The notes beneath the pieces are model-generated. The model was not told the origin of the DNA. It saw only the letters and a program-made list of their open reading frames with translations, and searched no databases. DNA of 64,000 bases from Micromonospora inositola. GTDB lineage: Bacteria > Actinomycetota > Actinomycetes > Mycobacteriales > Micromonosporaceae. The stretch spans positions 3,038,001 through 3,102,000 of the forward strand of contig NZ_LT607754.1 of the NCBI RefSeq assembly GCF_900090285.1. The letters run 5' to 3'. Within the stretch, counting starts at the first letter, position 1; the number at the start of each line of letters is the position of its first letter. Positions 45,792 through 53,801 of this stretch are shown here, piece by piece. The translations under genes and the position numbers were made by a program.

Positions 45792-46991
45792 ATGGCTTCG
45801 GTGATCATCAGCGGCGCGCGTACCCCCATGGGGCGGCTGCTGGGCAACCTCAAGGACCTCCCGGCGACGAAGCTCGGTGGGGTGGCGATCAAGGCCGCGC
45901 TGGAGCGCGCCGGCGTCGCCCCCGAGCAGGTGCAGTACGTGATCATGGGGCAGGTGCTCCAGGCCGGCGCCGGTCAGATCCCGGCCCGGCAGGCGGCGGT
46001 CGAGGCGGGCATCCCGATGTCCGTGCCGGCCCTGACCATCAACAAGGTCTGCCTCTCCGGCCTGGACGCGATCGCCCTGGCCGACCAGCTCATCCGGGCC
46101 GGCGAGTTCGACATCGTGGTGGCCGGCGGCATGGAGTCGATGACCAACGCCCCGCACCTGCTGCTCGGCCAGCGCAGCGGCTACAAGTACGGCGACGTCA
46201 CGATCAAGGACCACATGGCCCTCGACGGGCTCAGCGACGCCTGGGACTGCTGCTCGATGGGCGAGTCGACCGAGCGGCACGGCGTCAAGCACGGCATCAG
46301 CCGTGAGGAGCAGGACGCCTTCGCCGCGGCCAGCCACCAGCGGGCCGCAGCCGCGCAGAAGAACGGCCACTTCGCCGACGAGATCACCCCGGTGATCATC
46401 CCGCAGCGCAAGGGTGAGCCGCTGGTGATCAGCGAGGACGAGGGCATCCGCCCGGACACCACCGCCGAGTCGCTGGGCAAGCTGCGGCCGGCGTTCACGA
46501 AGGACGGCACCATCACCGCCGGCAGCTCCTCGCCGATCTCCGACGGGGCCGCCGCCGTGGTCGTGATGAGCAAGGCCAAGGCGAAGGAGCTGGGGCTGAC
46601 CTGGCTGGCCGAGATCGGCGCGCACGGCAACGTGGCCGGCCCGGACAACTCGCTGCACTCGCAGCCGTCCAACGCCATCAACCACGCCCTCAAGAAGGGT
46701 GGCCTCAGCGTCGCAGACCTCGACCTGATCGAGATCAACGAGGCGTTCGCCCAGGTCGGCATCCAGTCCGCGCGGGACCTCGGGGTCAGCACCGAAAAGG
46801 TGAACGTCAACGGCGGCGCGATCGCGCTCGGCCACCCGATCGGCATGTCCGGCGCCCGGCTGGTGCTCACCCTGGCGCTGGAGCTCCAGCGGCGCGGCGG
46901 CGGCACCGGTGCGGCCGCGCTCTGCGGCGGCGGCGGCCAGGGCGACGCGCTGATCATCCACGTGCCGGCGGGCGGCGAAGCCCAGCAGTGA
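45792..46991 (+). CDS. Acetyl-CoA C-acetyltransferase (thiolase)
   Basis: A 399-residue thiolase that condenses two acetyl-CoA to acetoacetyl-CoA. The nucleophilic cysteine is in [11 protein letters not shown] near residue 88; the late motifs [24 protein letters not shown] and CGGGGQGDA with the second active cysteine are intact. Together with hbd and ccr it makes the route from acetyl-CoA to ethylmalonyl-CoA. meaB follows after 46 bases, probably in the same transcript. Confidence 0.93.
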   Translation: MASVIISGARTPMGRLLGNLKDLPATKLGGVAIKAALERAGVAPEQVQYVIMGQVLQAGAGQIPARQAAVEAGIPMSVPALTINKVCLSGLDAIALADQLIRAGEFDIVVAGGMESMTNAPHLLLGQRSGYKYGDVTIKDHMALDGLSDAWDCCSMGESTERHGVKHGISREEQDAFAAASHQRAAAAQKNGHFADEITPVIIPQRKGEPLVISEDEGIRPDTTAESLGKLRPAFTKDGTITAGSSSPISDGAAAVVVMSKAKAKELGLTWLAEIGAHGNVAGPDNSLHSQPSNAINHALKKGGLSVADLDLIEINEAFAQVGIQSARDLGVSTEKVNVNGGAIALGHPIGMSGARLVLTLALELQRRGGGTGAAALCGGGGQGDALIIHVPAGGEAQQ

Positions 46992-47037
46992 GCGCGGGAT
47001 CCAGTCGATCCCGCGGGCCGAACAGGGGACATGACCA

Positions 47038-48042
47038 GTGAGTGAGACCGTCGAGAACGCCCCGGCGGCGGCCGTCGGATCGGTGCGCCGCAGCCGGGAC
47101 GTCCCGATGCTGGTGGAGCGGGCCCGCGCGGGTGACCCCCGCGCGGTGGCCCGGCTGATCACCCTGGTCGAGTCCGGCGACGAGGTGCTGCCGCAGGTCG
47201 CGGGGGCCCTCGCGCCGTACGCCGGTCAGGCCCAGGTGGTGGGCCTGACCGGGTCCCCGGGCGTGGGCAAGTCGACCACCACCAACGAGCTGGTCCGGGC
47301 GCTGCGGGCGCGCGGCCACCGGGTCGGCGTGCTGGCCATCGACCCGTCCAGCCCGTTCACCGGCGGGGCGATCCTCGGCGACCGGGTCCGGATGCAGGAC
47401 CATGCCACCGACCCGGGCGTCTACATCCGCTCAATGTCCAGCCGGGGCCACCTCGGCGGGCTCTCCGCGGCCACCCCGCAGGCCGTCCGGGTGCTGGAGG
47501 GCGCCGGCTGCGACGTGGTGCTGGTGGAGACCGTCGGCGTCGGGCAGGCCGAGGTGGAGGTCGCCTCGCTGGCCGACACCACGCTGGTGCTGCTCGCCCC
47601 GGGCATGGGCGACGCGATCCAGGCGGTGAAGGCCGGCATCCTGGAGATCGCCGACGTCTTCGTGGTCAACAAGGCCGACCGGGACGGTGCCGACGCCACC
47701 GTCCGCGACATCCAGGGCATGATCGCCCTGGGCGAGCGGGGGCCGGGGGAGTGGCGGCCGCAGGTGGTGCGGGCCATCGCCGCGCGGGGCGAGGGGATCG
47801 ACGACATCGCCGCCGCGATCGACAAGCACCGCGGCTGGCTGGAGCAGCACGACGAGCTGCGCCGCCGCCGGGAGACGCGGGCCGCCGCCGAGATCGAGGC
47901 CATCGCGCTGGGCGTCCTCCGCGCCCGGATCGGCTCCCTGCGCGACGGCACGGAGCTGTCGACGCTCGCCGCCAAGGTGGCCGAGGGCGCCATCGACCCG
48001 TACGCGGCGGCGGACGAGCTGCTCGCCCAGCTCGGCTCCTGA
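47038..48042 (+). CDS. meaB: G3E GTPase chaperone of B12-dependent mutases
   Basis: A 334-residue MeaB/ArgK protein that guards and reactivates adenosylcobalamin-dependent acyl-CoA mutases. Walker A GSPGVGKSTT near residue 77, switch region DPSSPFTGGAILGDRVRM near 103, MSSRGHLGGL near 134, base-recognition NKAD near 204. The C-terminal helices are the dimerisation arm. GTG start after AGGGGAC. Its partners in this window would be Ecm and IcmA. Confidence 0.93.
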   Translation: MSETVENAPAAAVGSVRRSRDVPMLVERARAGDPRAVARLITLVESGDEVLPQVAGALAPYAGQAQVVGLTGSPGVGKSTTTNELVRALRARGHRVGVLAIDPSSPFTGGAILGDRVRMQDHATDPGVYIRSMSSRGHLGGLSAATPQAVRVLEGAGCDVVLVETVGVGQAEVEVASLADTTLVLLAPGMGDAIQAVKAGILEIADVFVVNKADRDGADATVRDIQGMIALGERGPGEWRPQVVRAIAARGEGIDDIAAAIDKHRGWLEQHDELRRRRETRAAAEIEAIALGVLRARIGSLRDGTELSTLAAKVAEGAIDPYAAADELLAQLGS

Positions 48043-48120
48043 CCCCCGCTCCGCGAGGGTTGACCGGACGGCGTCCGGGGCACAGTGCCTCCGACGGTCC
48101 GGGGCGGTGGGGGTGGCGGC

Positions 48121-48984
48121 ATGGACGCGGACGAGAGCGCGGCGGGCCCGGGTGGAACGTCGACTCCGCCCGGGGCCGTCGGCTGGTCCGGCCGGCGCGT
48201 GCCGGGGTCGGCGATCCTGGGAATGGTCCTAATCCTCGTCGCGGCGCTCTGCGTGCTGGCCGGGACGGTGGCGGCGGTCCGGGCCGGAGACTGGGCCACG
48301 GTGGTCGTGGGCGGCGTCGCCGCCGTCCTGCTTGCCTCCGTGTTCGGGTTCCTCGTCGTGGTCGGCTCGTCCCGCGGGCGGTCCGGTCCGGCTCCGGCGC
48401 TGACGCCGTGGCCGGGCGGCGGCACCTCGGGGGTGCGGTTCGGCTATTCGACCGCGACGTATGTCTGGTTCAGCGCGCTGCTGGCGACCTGCATCCTGAT
48501 CTTCCTGGCCATGGCGTTGGCGGCGGGGACGTCGGGCACGGTCTTCGGGTGGATGGTGGCCGTCGTCATGGCCGGGGTAGCGGTGCTGCTCGGCTGGTTC
48601 CTGGTCACCATGCTCCGGCTCGCGCCCGGTGAGCTGGTGCTCTCGCCGGCGGGGATCGCGCACCGCGGCCTCACCCACCTGTACGCCGTCCCCTGGTCCG
48701 CCGTCTTCGCGGTCGAGGCGCAGCGGCTGGGCACACCCGTGATCGTGGTGAAGGCATACCCGTCGGAGGAGAGCGTCCTGCGCCGGCACACGGGCCGGCT
48801 CGACACCGGGGAGCTGAGGTTCGTCCCCTTCCTGGTCGTCCGGACGTACTGGCTGGCCGCCGATCCGGAGACGGTCCTGCGGGCGCTGACCTTCTATGAC
48901 GCCCACCCGGAGCTGCGCGACGAGCTGGCCACCCCGGACGCGGTGGCCCGGATCGCCGAGGGCCGGGTCGTGGACCGGCCCTGA
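48121..48984 (+). CDS. Uncharacterised membrane protein
   Basis: A 287-residue protein with a disordered N-terminal 25 residues, two hydrophobic helices (about 35-58 and 62-85), then after a polar stretch two more (about 118-140 and 145-165) and a soluble C-terminal domain of 120 residues with VPWSAVFAVEAQRLGTPVIVVK, similar to PH-like domains of bacterial membrane proteins. I do not recognise the family. It sits between meaB and the Gls24 gene without operon overlap. Confidence 0.65.
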   Translation: MDADESAAGPGGTSTPPGAVGWSGRRVPGSAILGMVLILVAALCVLAGTVAAVRAGDWATVVVGGVAAVLLASVFGFLVVVGSSRGRSGPAPALTPWPGGGTSGVRFGYSTATYVWFSALLATCILIFLAMALAAGTSGTVFGWMVAVVMAGVAVLLGWFLVTMLRLAPGELVLSPAGIAHRGLTHLYAVPWSAVFAVEAQRLGTPVIVVKAYPSEESVLRRHTGRLDTGELRFVPFLVVRTYWLAADPETVLRALTFYDAHPELRDELATPDAVARIAEGRVVDRP

Positions 48985-49071
48985 CCCGTCCACTCCCGAC
49001 CCGCGTCAACCAGTACGCTCGCACCGCCTCACGAACCCGTGGGGCGGTGCGCGTGTCTGTGGTGGGAGAGC

Positions 49072-49485
49072 ATGGCTGACGAGGCGACCCAGGAGCTGTC
49101 CGTGACGCCGGACGCGGTGGCGGGCGGCACGACGCACGTCTCCGACGAGGTGGTGGAGAAGATCGCGGTGGCCGCCGCGAAGTCCGTGCCCGGGGTGGCC
49201 GAGCTGGGCGGGGACGTGGCCCGGTTCTTCAACGCGGTGCTCGACAAGGTCGGCCTGGACCAGGTGGGCGATGCCCGGCGGGGCTGCTCGGCACACGTCA
49301 CGAACGGCGCGGCGGTGGTCAACCTGGTGCTGGTGATCTCCGGCGGCCGGCCGGTGCCGGAGGTGACCGACGCGGTGCGGTCCGCGGTGACGGCGGCGGT
49401 CGAGGCGTACGGGCTGCGGGTCGACGAGATCAACATCCGGGTCGATGACGTGGCCCTGGGCGGTCCGGCGGCGCCCTCGGCCTGA
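49072..49485 (+). CDS. Asp23/Gls24 family envelope stress protein
   Basis: A 137-residue single-domain protein. THVSDEVVEKIAVAAAKSVPGVAEL and the later VNLVLVISGGRPVPEVTDAVRSAV and VDEINIRVDDV match the Asp23/Gls24 (DUF322) fold. In Staphylococcus, Asp23 is a membrane-associated stress protein; in actinobacteria the role is unclear. The ATG follows GGGAGAGC. Confidence 0.82.
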   Translation: MADEATQELSVTPDAVAGGTTHVSDEVVEKIAVAAAKSVPGVAELGGDVARFFNAVLDKVGLDQVGDARRGCSAHVTNGAAVVNLVLVISGGRPVPEVTDAVRSAVTAAVEAYGLRVDEINIRVDDVALGGPAAPSA

Positions 49486-49511
49486 CCAGGTTACCGGCCG
49501 GTACGAACATC

Positions 49512-49527
49512 CTTAGCGATCGTTCAG
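49512..49527. promoter_or_regulatory. Acyl-CoA regulon palindrome, icmA site
   Basis: CTTAGCGATCGTTCAG, the most symmetric of the six copies (half-sites CTTAGCG and CTGAACG). It covers the -35 region of a TACACT -10-like element at 49538-49543. Confidence 0.7.
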
Positions 49528-49580
49528 GAGTCCGTTCTACACTCGGTCTTCAGTCGAGGACTCGAGGAGGAGCTCCGCGG

Positions 49581-51269
49581 ATGAACGCCGACGAGATCGC
49601 CGCCGGACGGGCACGGTGGCAGGCCCGCTACGACGCCGCGCGCAAGCGGGACGCGGACTTCACCACGCTCTCCGGGATGACCGTGGACCCGGTGTACGGC
49701 CCGCCGGAGGGCGCCGCGTACCCGGGCTTCGAGCGGATCGGCTGGCCGGGGGAGTTCCCGTACACCCGGGGGCTCCACCCGACCGGCTACCGCGGGCGGA
49801 CCTGGACCATCCGGCAGTTCGCCGGGTTCGGCAACGCCCAGCAGACCAACGAGCGCTACAAGATGATCCTCGGCGCGGGCGGCGGCGGGCTCTCCGTCGC
49901 GTTCGACATGCCGACCCTGATGGGCCGCGACTCCGACGACCCGCAGGCGCTCGGCGAGGTCGGCCACTGCGGCGTCGCCATCGACACCGCGACCGACATG
50001 GAGGCGCTCTTCGACGGCATCGGCCTGGCCGGCGTCACCACCTCGATGACCATCTCCGGCCCGGCCGTGCCGGTCTTCTGCATGTACCTGGTCGCCGCCG
50101 AGCGGCAGGGCGTCGATCTGTCCACCCTGGACGGCACCCTCCAGACGGACATCTTCAAGGAGTACATCGCGCAGAAGGAGTGGCTCTTCGACCCGGAGCC
50201 GCACCTGCGCCTGATCGGCGACCTGATGGAGTACTGCGCCCGGGAGATCCCGCGGTACAAGCCGCTGTCGGTCTCCGGGTACCACATCCGCGAGGCCGGC
50301 TCGACCGCCGCGCAGGAGCTGGCGTACACCCTGGCCGACGGGTTCGGCTACGTCGAGCTGGGGCTGTCGCGCGGGCTGGACGTCAACGTCTTCGCCCCGG
50401 GGCTGAGCTTCTTCTTCGACTCCCACGTGGACTTCTTCGAGGAGATCGCCAAGTTCCGGGCCGCCCGCCGGATCTGGGCCCGCTGGCTGCGCGACGTCTA
50501 CGGCGCCACCAGCGAGAAGGCGCTCTGGTTGCGGTTCCACACCCAGACCGCCGGGGTGTCGCTGACCGCCCAGCAGCCGGTCAACAACGTGGTGCGGACC
50601 GCCGTCGAGGCCCTGGCGGCCGTGCTCGGCGGGACCAACTCGCTGCACACCAACGCCCTCGACGAGACCCTGGCGCTGCCCACCGACGAGTCTGCCGAGA
50701 TCGCCCTGCGTACCCAGCAGGTGCTGATGGAGGAGACCGGGGTGACCAACGTGGCCGACCCGCTCGGCGGGTCGTGGTACGTCGAGGCGCTCACCGACAA
50801 GATCGAGGCAGAGGCCGAGGAGATCTTCGCCCGGATCCGGCAGCTCGGTGGCGAGGGGCCGCACCAGATCGGGCCGATGACCTCGGGCATCCTGCGCGGT
50901 ATCGAGGACGGCTGGTTCACCGGCCACATCGCCGAGTCGGCCTTCGTCTATCAGCAGGCGCTGGAGAAGGGCGACAAGAAGATCGTCGGGGTCAACTGCC
51001 ACACCGGGACGGTCGCCAAGGACCTGGAGATCCTGCGCATCTCGCACGAGGTGGAGCTGGAGCAGCGTCGGGTGCTGGCCGAGCGCAAGGCCGCCCGCGA
51101 CGAAACCGCGGTGAAGGCCGCCGTCGCCCGCCTGGTCGAGGTCAGCCGCACCGACGAGAACATGATCCCGGCCATGCTCGAGGCGGTCCGCGCCGAGGCC
51201 ACCCTCGGCGAGATCTGCGACGCCCTCCGCGCCGAGTGGGGCGTCTACCGCGAACCCGCCCGCTTCTGA
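49581..51269 (+). CDS. icmA: Isobutyryl-CoA mutase large subunit
   Basis: A 562-residue acyl-CoA mutase TIM barrel without a B12-binding domain, as expected for the large subunit of two-part IcmA/IcmB enzymes. Two substrate-determining residues point to isobutyryl-CoA: Phe in TIRQFAGF (Tyr in methylmalonyl-CoA mutase) and Gln in [10 protein letters not shown] (Arg in methylmalonyl-CoA mutase). It interconverts isobutyryl-CoA and n-butyryl-CoA, linking valine breakdown to the butyryl/crotonyl pool. The small subunit IcmB is not in the window. AGGAGG precedes the ATG. Confidence 0.88.
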   Translation: MNADEIAAGRARWQARYDAARKRDADFTTLSGMTVDPVYGPPEGAAYPGFERIGWPGEFPYTRGLHPTGYRGRTWTIRQFAGFGNAQQTNERYKMILGAGGGGLSVAFDMPTLMGRDSDDPQALGEVGHCGVAIDTATDMEALFDGIGLAGVTTSMTISGPAVPVFCMYLVAAERQGVDLSTLDGTLQTDIFKEYIAQKEWLFDPEPHLRLIGDLMEYCAREIPRYKPLSVSGYHIREAGSTAAQELAYTLADGFGYVELGLSRGLDVNVFAPGLSFFFDSHVDFFEEIAKFRAARRIWARWLRDVYGATSEKALWLRFHTQTAGVSLTAQQPVNNVVRTAVEALAAVLGGTNSLHTNALDETLALPTDESAEIALRTQQVLMEETGVTNVADPLGGSWYVEALTDKIEAEAEEIFARIRQLGGEGPHQIGPMTSGILRGIEDGWFTGHIAESAFVYQQALEKGDKKIVGVNCHTGTVAKDLEILRISHEVELEQRRVLAERKAARDETAVKAAVARLVEVSRTDENMIPAMLEAVRAEATLGEICDALRAEWGVYREPARF

Positions 51270-51277
51270 CCCACCCA

Positions 51278-51360
51278 CCCTCCGCGATCTTGCACTTCGG
51301 TCCCTCCTGATGCCGCATCTGTCGCATTTGCCGGGGCGGAAAGTGCAAGATCGCGGAGGG
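51278..51360. repeat. Long inverted repeat downstream of icmA
   Basis: CCCTCCGCGATCTTGCACTT (51278-51297) is perfectly complementary to 51341-51360, a 20-bp stem with a 43-base loop. It may act as a terminator for icmA or be a repeat element. The core CGATCTTGCACTTCGG is echoed at 6450-6465 as CGATCCTGCAGTTCGG. Confidence 0.8.
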
Positions 51361-51465
51361 GTGGCGGGGGTGGCGGTGGGAGGGGCGGTGAGCAGGGTGA
51401 GAACCGCAACTGTCGCCGTCGCGGTGGATCTGAGTTCGGCGGGGGCCGTGCGAGACTAGATAACC

Positions 51466-52386
51466 ATGAGCGACCCACGGATCACCTCGTCGATCTTCAC
51501 CCGCGGCGCGGTCGACCTCAGCGCGCTGCGCGGCACACCAGCCCCCGCCCGTCCCGCCACACCGGCCCAGTCCGGGCCGCCCACCGGCCTTCCGGGCGCT
51601 CCCGCCGGCGGCGGCGGGGTGTTCGTGATAGACGTGACCGAGGCGACCTTCCAGTCGGAGGTGCTGGAGCGTTCGCTCAGCACCCCCGTGGTGGTGGACT
51701 TCTGGGCCGAGTGGTGCGAGCCGTGCAAGCAGCTCTCCCCGGTGCTCGAACGGCTGGCCGCCGAGGGCAACGGCGCGTGGGTGCTGGCCAAGGTGGACGT
51801 GGACGCCAACCCCCGGATCGCCCAGATGTTCCGGGTGCAGGGCATCCCGATGGTCTACGCGGTGGTCGGCGGGCAGCCGATCGACGCCTTCTCCGGGGTG
51901 GTGCCGGAGGCCCAGCTCCGGCAGTGGATCTCCGCCGTGCTCAAGGCCGGCGGCGTCGACGTGGCCGAGCCGGAGGACCCCCGCCTCGACGAGGCCGACG
52001 ACGCGCTGATGAGCGGCGACCTGGACGCCGCCGAGCGGGCGTACCGGAAGATCCTGGCCGAGTCCCCGGCGGACGCCGCGGCCGAGGCCGGGCTGGCCCA
52101 GGTCGGGCTGGCCCGCCGGGTCGCCGGCGCCGACCCGCAGGCCGCGCTCACCGCCGCCGAGGGCGCCCCCGACGATGTCGAGGCTCAGCTCCTCGCCGCC
52201 GACATCGAGGTGCTCAGCGGCCTGGCCGAGCAGGCCTACCGGCGACTGGTCGGCCTGGTCCGCCGGACCGCCGGCGACGACCGGGAGAAGGTACGCCAGC
52301 ACCTGGTCAGCCTCTTCACCATCGCCGGCCCGGAGGACCCCGCCGTGGCCTCGGCCCGCCGGGCCCTGGCCAGCGCACTGTTCTGA
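51466..52386 (+). CDS. Thioredoxin-TPR co-chaperone-like protein
   Basis: A 306-residue protein resembling CnoX/YbbN: a disordered Pro/Ala N-terminal 45 residues, a thioredoxin domain (about 50-160) and TPR-like helices (about 175-306). The active site reads WCEPC instead of WCGPC, so redox behaviour may differ from classical thioredoxin; other YbbN proteins also deviate here. A TAGATA hexamer lies four bases before the ATG. Confidence 0.82.
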   Translation: MSDPRITSSIFTRGAVDLSALRGTPAPARPATPAQSGPPTGLPGAPAGGGGVFVIDVTEATFQSEVLERSLSTPVVVDFWAEWCEPCKQLSPVLERLAAEGNGAWVLAKVDVDANPRIAQMFRVQGIPMVYAVVGGQPIDAFSGVVPEAQLRQWISAVLKAGGVDVAEPEDPRLDEADDALMSGDLDAAERAYRKILAESPADAAAEAGLAQVGLARRVAGADPQAALTAAEGAPDDVEAQLLAADIEVLSGLAEQAYRRLVGLVRRTAGDDREKVRQHLVSLFTIAGPEDPAVASARRALASALF

Positions 52387-52453
52387 GTTCACAGCACGCC
52401 AGCGCGGGCCGGCGTTCCGGCCGGCCCGCCCGACCATCGAGGACGGGAGCCCC

Positions 52454-53782
52454 ATGATGCGCCGGATCGCCGTCCTCGACGCGCCGACCAACCTGGGGCT
52501 GCGCCCACCCACCGCCACCTCCGTCCCCGGCTGCGCCAAGGCGCCCGGCGCGCTGCGTGACCACGGCCTGCTCGCCCGGCTGCGGGCCCGGGACGCCGGC
52601 TGTCTCACCCCGCCCCGGTACGACCCCGGTGACTGGCGCCCCGGCGACGGCGTCTGCCACGCCCCGGAGATCTCCGGATACTCGGTGACACTCGCCGACC
52701 GGATCGGCGCGATCATCGACCGCGGCGAGTTCCCGCTGGTGCTCGGCGGGGACTGCTCGGTGCTGCTCGGCTCCGCGCTGGCCATGCACCGGCTCGGCGA
52801 GGCGGTCGGCGGCCGGATCGGGCTGGTCTTCGTGGACGGCCACTCCGACTTCCGGCACCCCGGCAACGCCTCCTACGTCGGCGCGGCGGCGGGGGAGGAC
52901 CTCGCCCTGGTCACCGGCCGGGGGCAGGCCGACCTGGCCGCCATCGAGGGACGCCGCCCGTACTTCCGGGACATCGACGTGGTGGTCCTCGGCGTCCGGG
53001 CGCAGGACGAATACCGTCTGGACCTGCAGGCCGCCGGGATCACCACCCGGCCGGTGCCGGCGCTGCGCGCCGAGGGCGCCGCGCGGACCGCGCAGTGGGC
53101 GCACGAGCAGCTCGCCGACTGCGCCGGCTACTGGGTGCACATCGACGTGGACGTGCTCGATCCGGCGGTGATGCCAGCGGTGGACGCGCCGGACCCCGGC
53201 GGGATCGCCTTCGCCGAGCTGGAGATCCTGCTCGCCGGCCTGGTCGACACCCCGCACTGCCTCGGCGTCGAGCTGACCGTCTTCGACCCCGACTACGACC
53301 CCGACGGCTCGTACGCGGCCGAGATCGTCAACACCGTGGTGTCCGGATTGGCGCCGGTCTCCGCGCCGGCCGCCATGCCGCCGCGGCTGCTGCCGGCCAC
53401 CCCGGCGCCACCGTCCCCGAGGCGGGGCAACGGGCGACCCCAGCCGAGCGGGCTGGCGGCACCGGCGCCCCTGGTCACGCCGGCCCCGGCGGTTGCGGTC
53501 GAGCCGATCGGTCCGGTCGTCGAGGACGCCACGCCGGTGGAGGCCGCCGCGCCGGCCCAGCCGGATGGTCCGGAGCCGCTGGGGTCCCGGGCGTCGGCGG
53601 GACCCGGGCTGCTGCGTCGCGTCGCCGCGCCCGAGGAGGAGAGCCTCGCGGGCCGGGAGCCGGTGGGGCCGCCCGCCTCGGCCGGCCCCGCGCTGCTGCG
53701 CCGGACGTCGCCGCCGGAGGTGGGGGCCACGCCCGAGCCGGGCGACGACGATTCCCCCGGACCCAGCGCCGGCATCGCCTGA
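52454..53782 (+). CDS. Arginase/agmatinase-fold ureohydrolase with a disordered tail
   Basis: A 442-residue protein. The first 305 residues are a ureohydrolase domain with the manganese-site motifs GGDCS near residue 98, DGHSDF near 126 (DAHxD in most family members) and HIDVDVLDP near 232. The substrate may be arginine, agmatine or a formimino compound. Residues 306-442 are an unusual Pro/Ala-rich tail, with the duplicated motif ASAGPGLLRR and ASAGPALLRR. ATG 52454 or 52457. Ends 19 bases from the converging PBP gene. Confidence 0.8.
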   Translation: MMRRIAVLDAPTNLGLRPPTATSVPGCAKAPGALRDHGLLARLRARDAGCLTPPRYDPGDWRPGDGVCHAPEISGYSVTLADRIGAIIDRGEFPLVLGGDCSVLLGSALAMHRLGEAVGGRIGLVFVDGHSDFRHPGNASYVGAAAGEDLALVTGRGQADLAAIEGRRPYFRDIDVVVLGVRAQDEYRLDLQAAGITTRPVPALRAEGAARTAQWAHEQLADCAGYWVHIDVDVLDPAVMPAVDAPDPGGIAFAELEILLAGLVDTPHCLGVELTVFDPDYDPDGSYAAEIVNTVVSGLAPVSAPAAMPPRLLPATPAPPSPRRGNGRPQPSGLAAPAPLVTPAPAVAVEPIGPVVEDATPVEAAAPAQPDGPEPLGSRASAGPGLLRRVAAPEEESLAGREPVGPPASAGPALLRRTSPPEVGATPEPGDDDSPGPSAGIA

Positions 53783-53801
53783 CCGGTCCCGCGTCCGGCG
53801 G

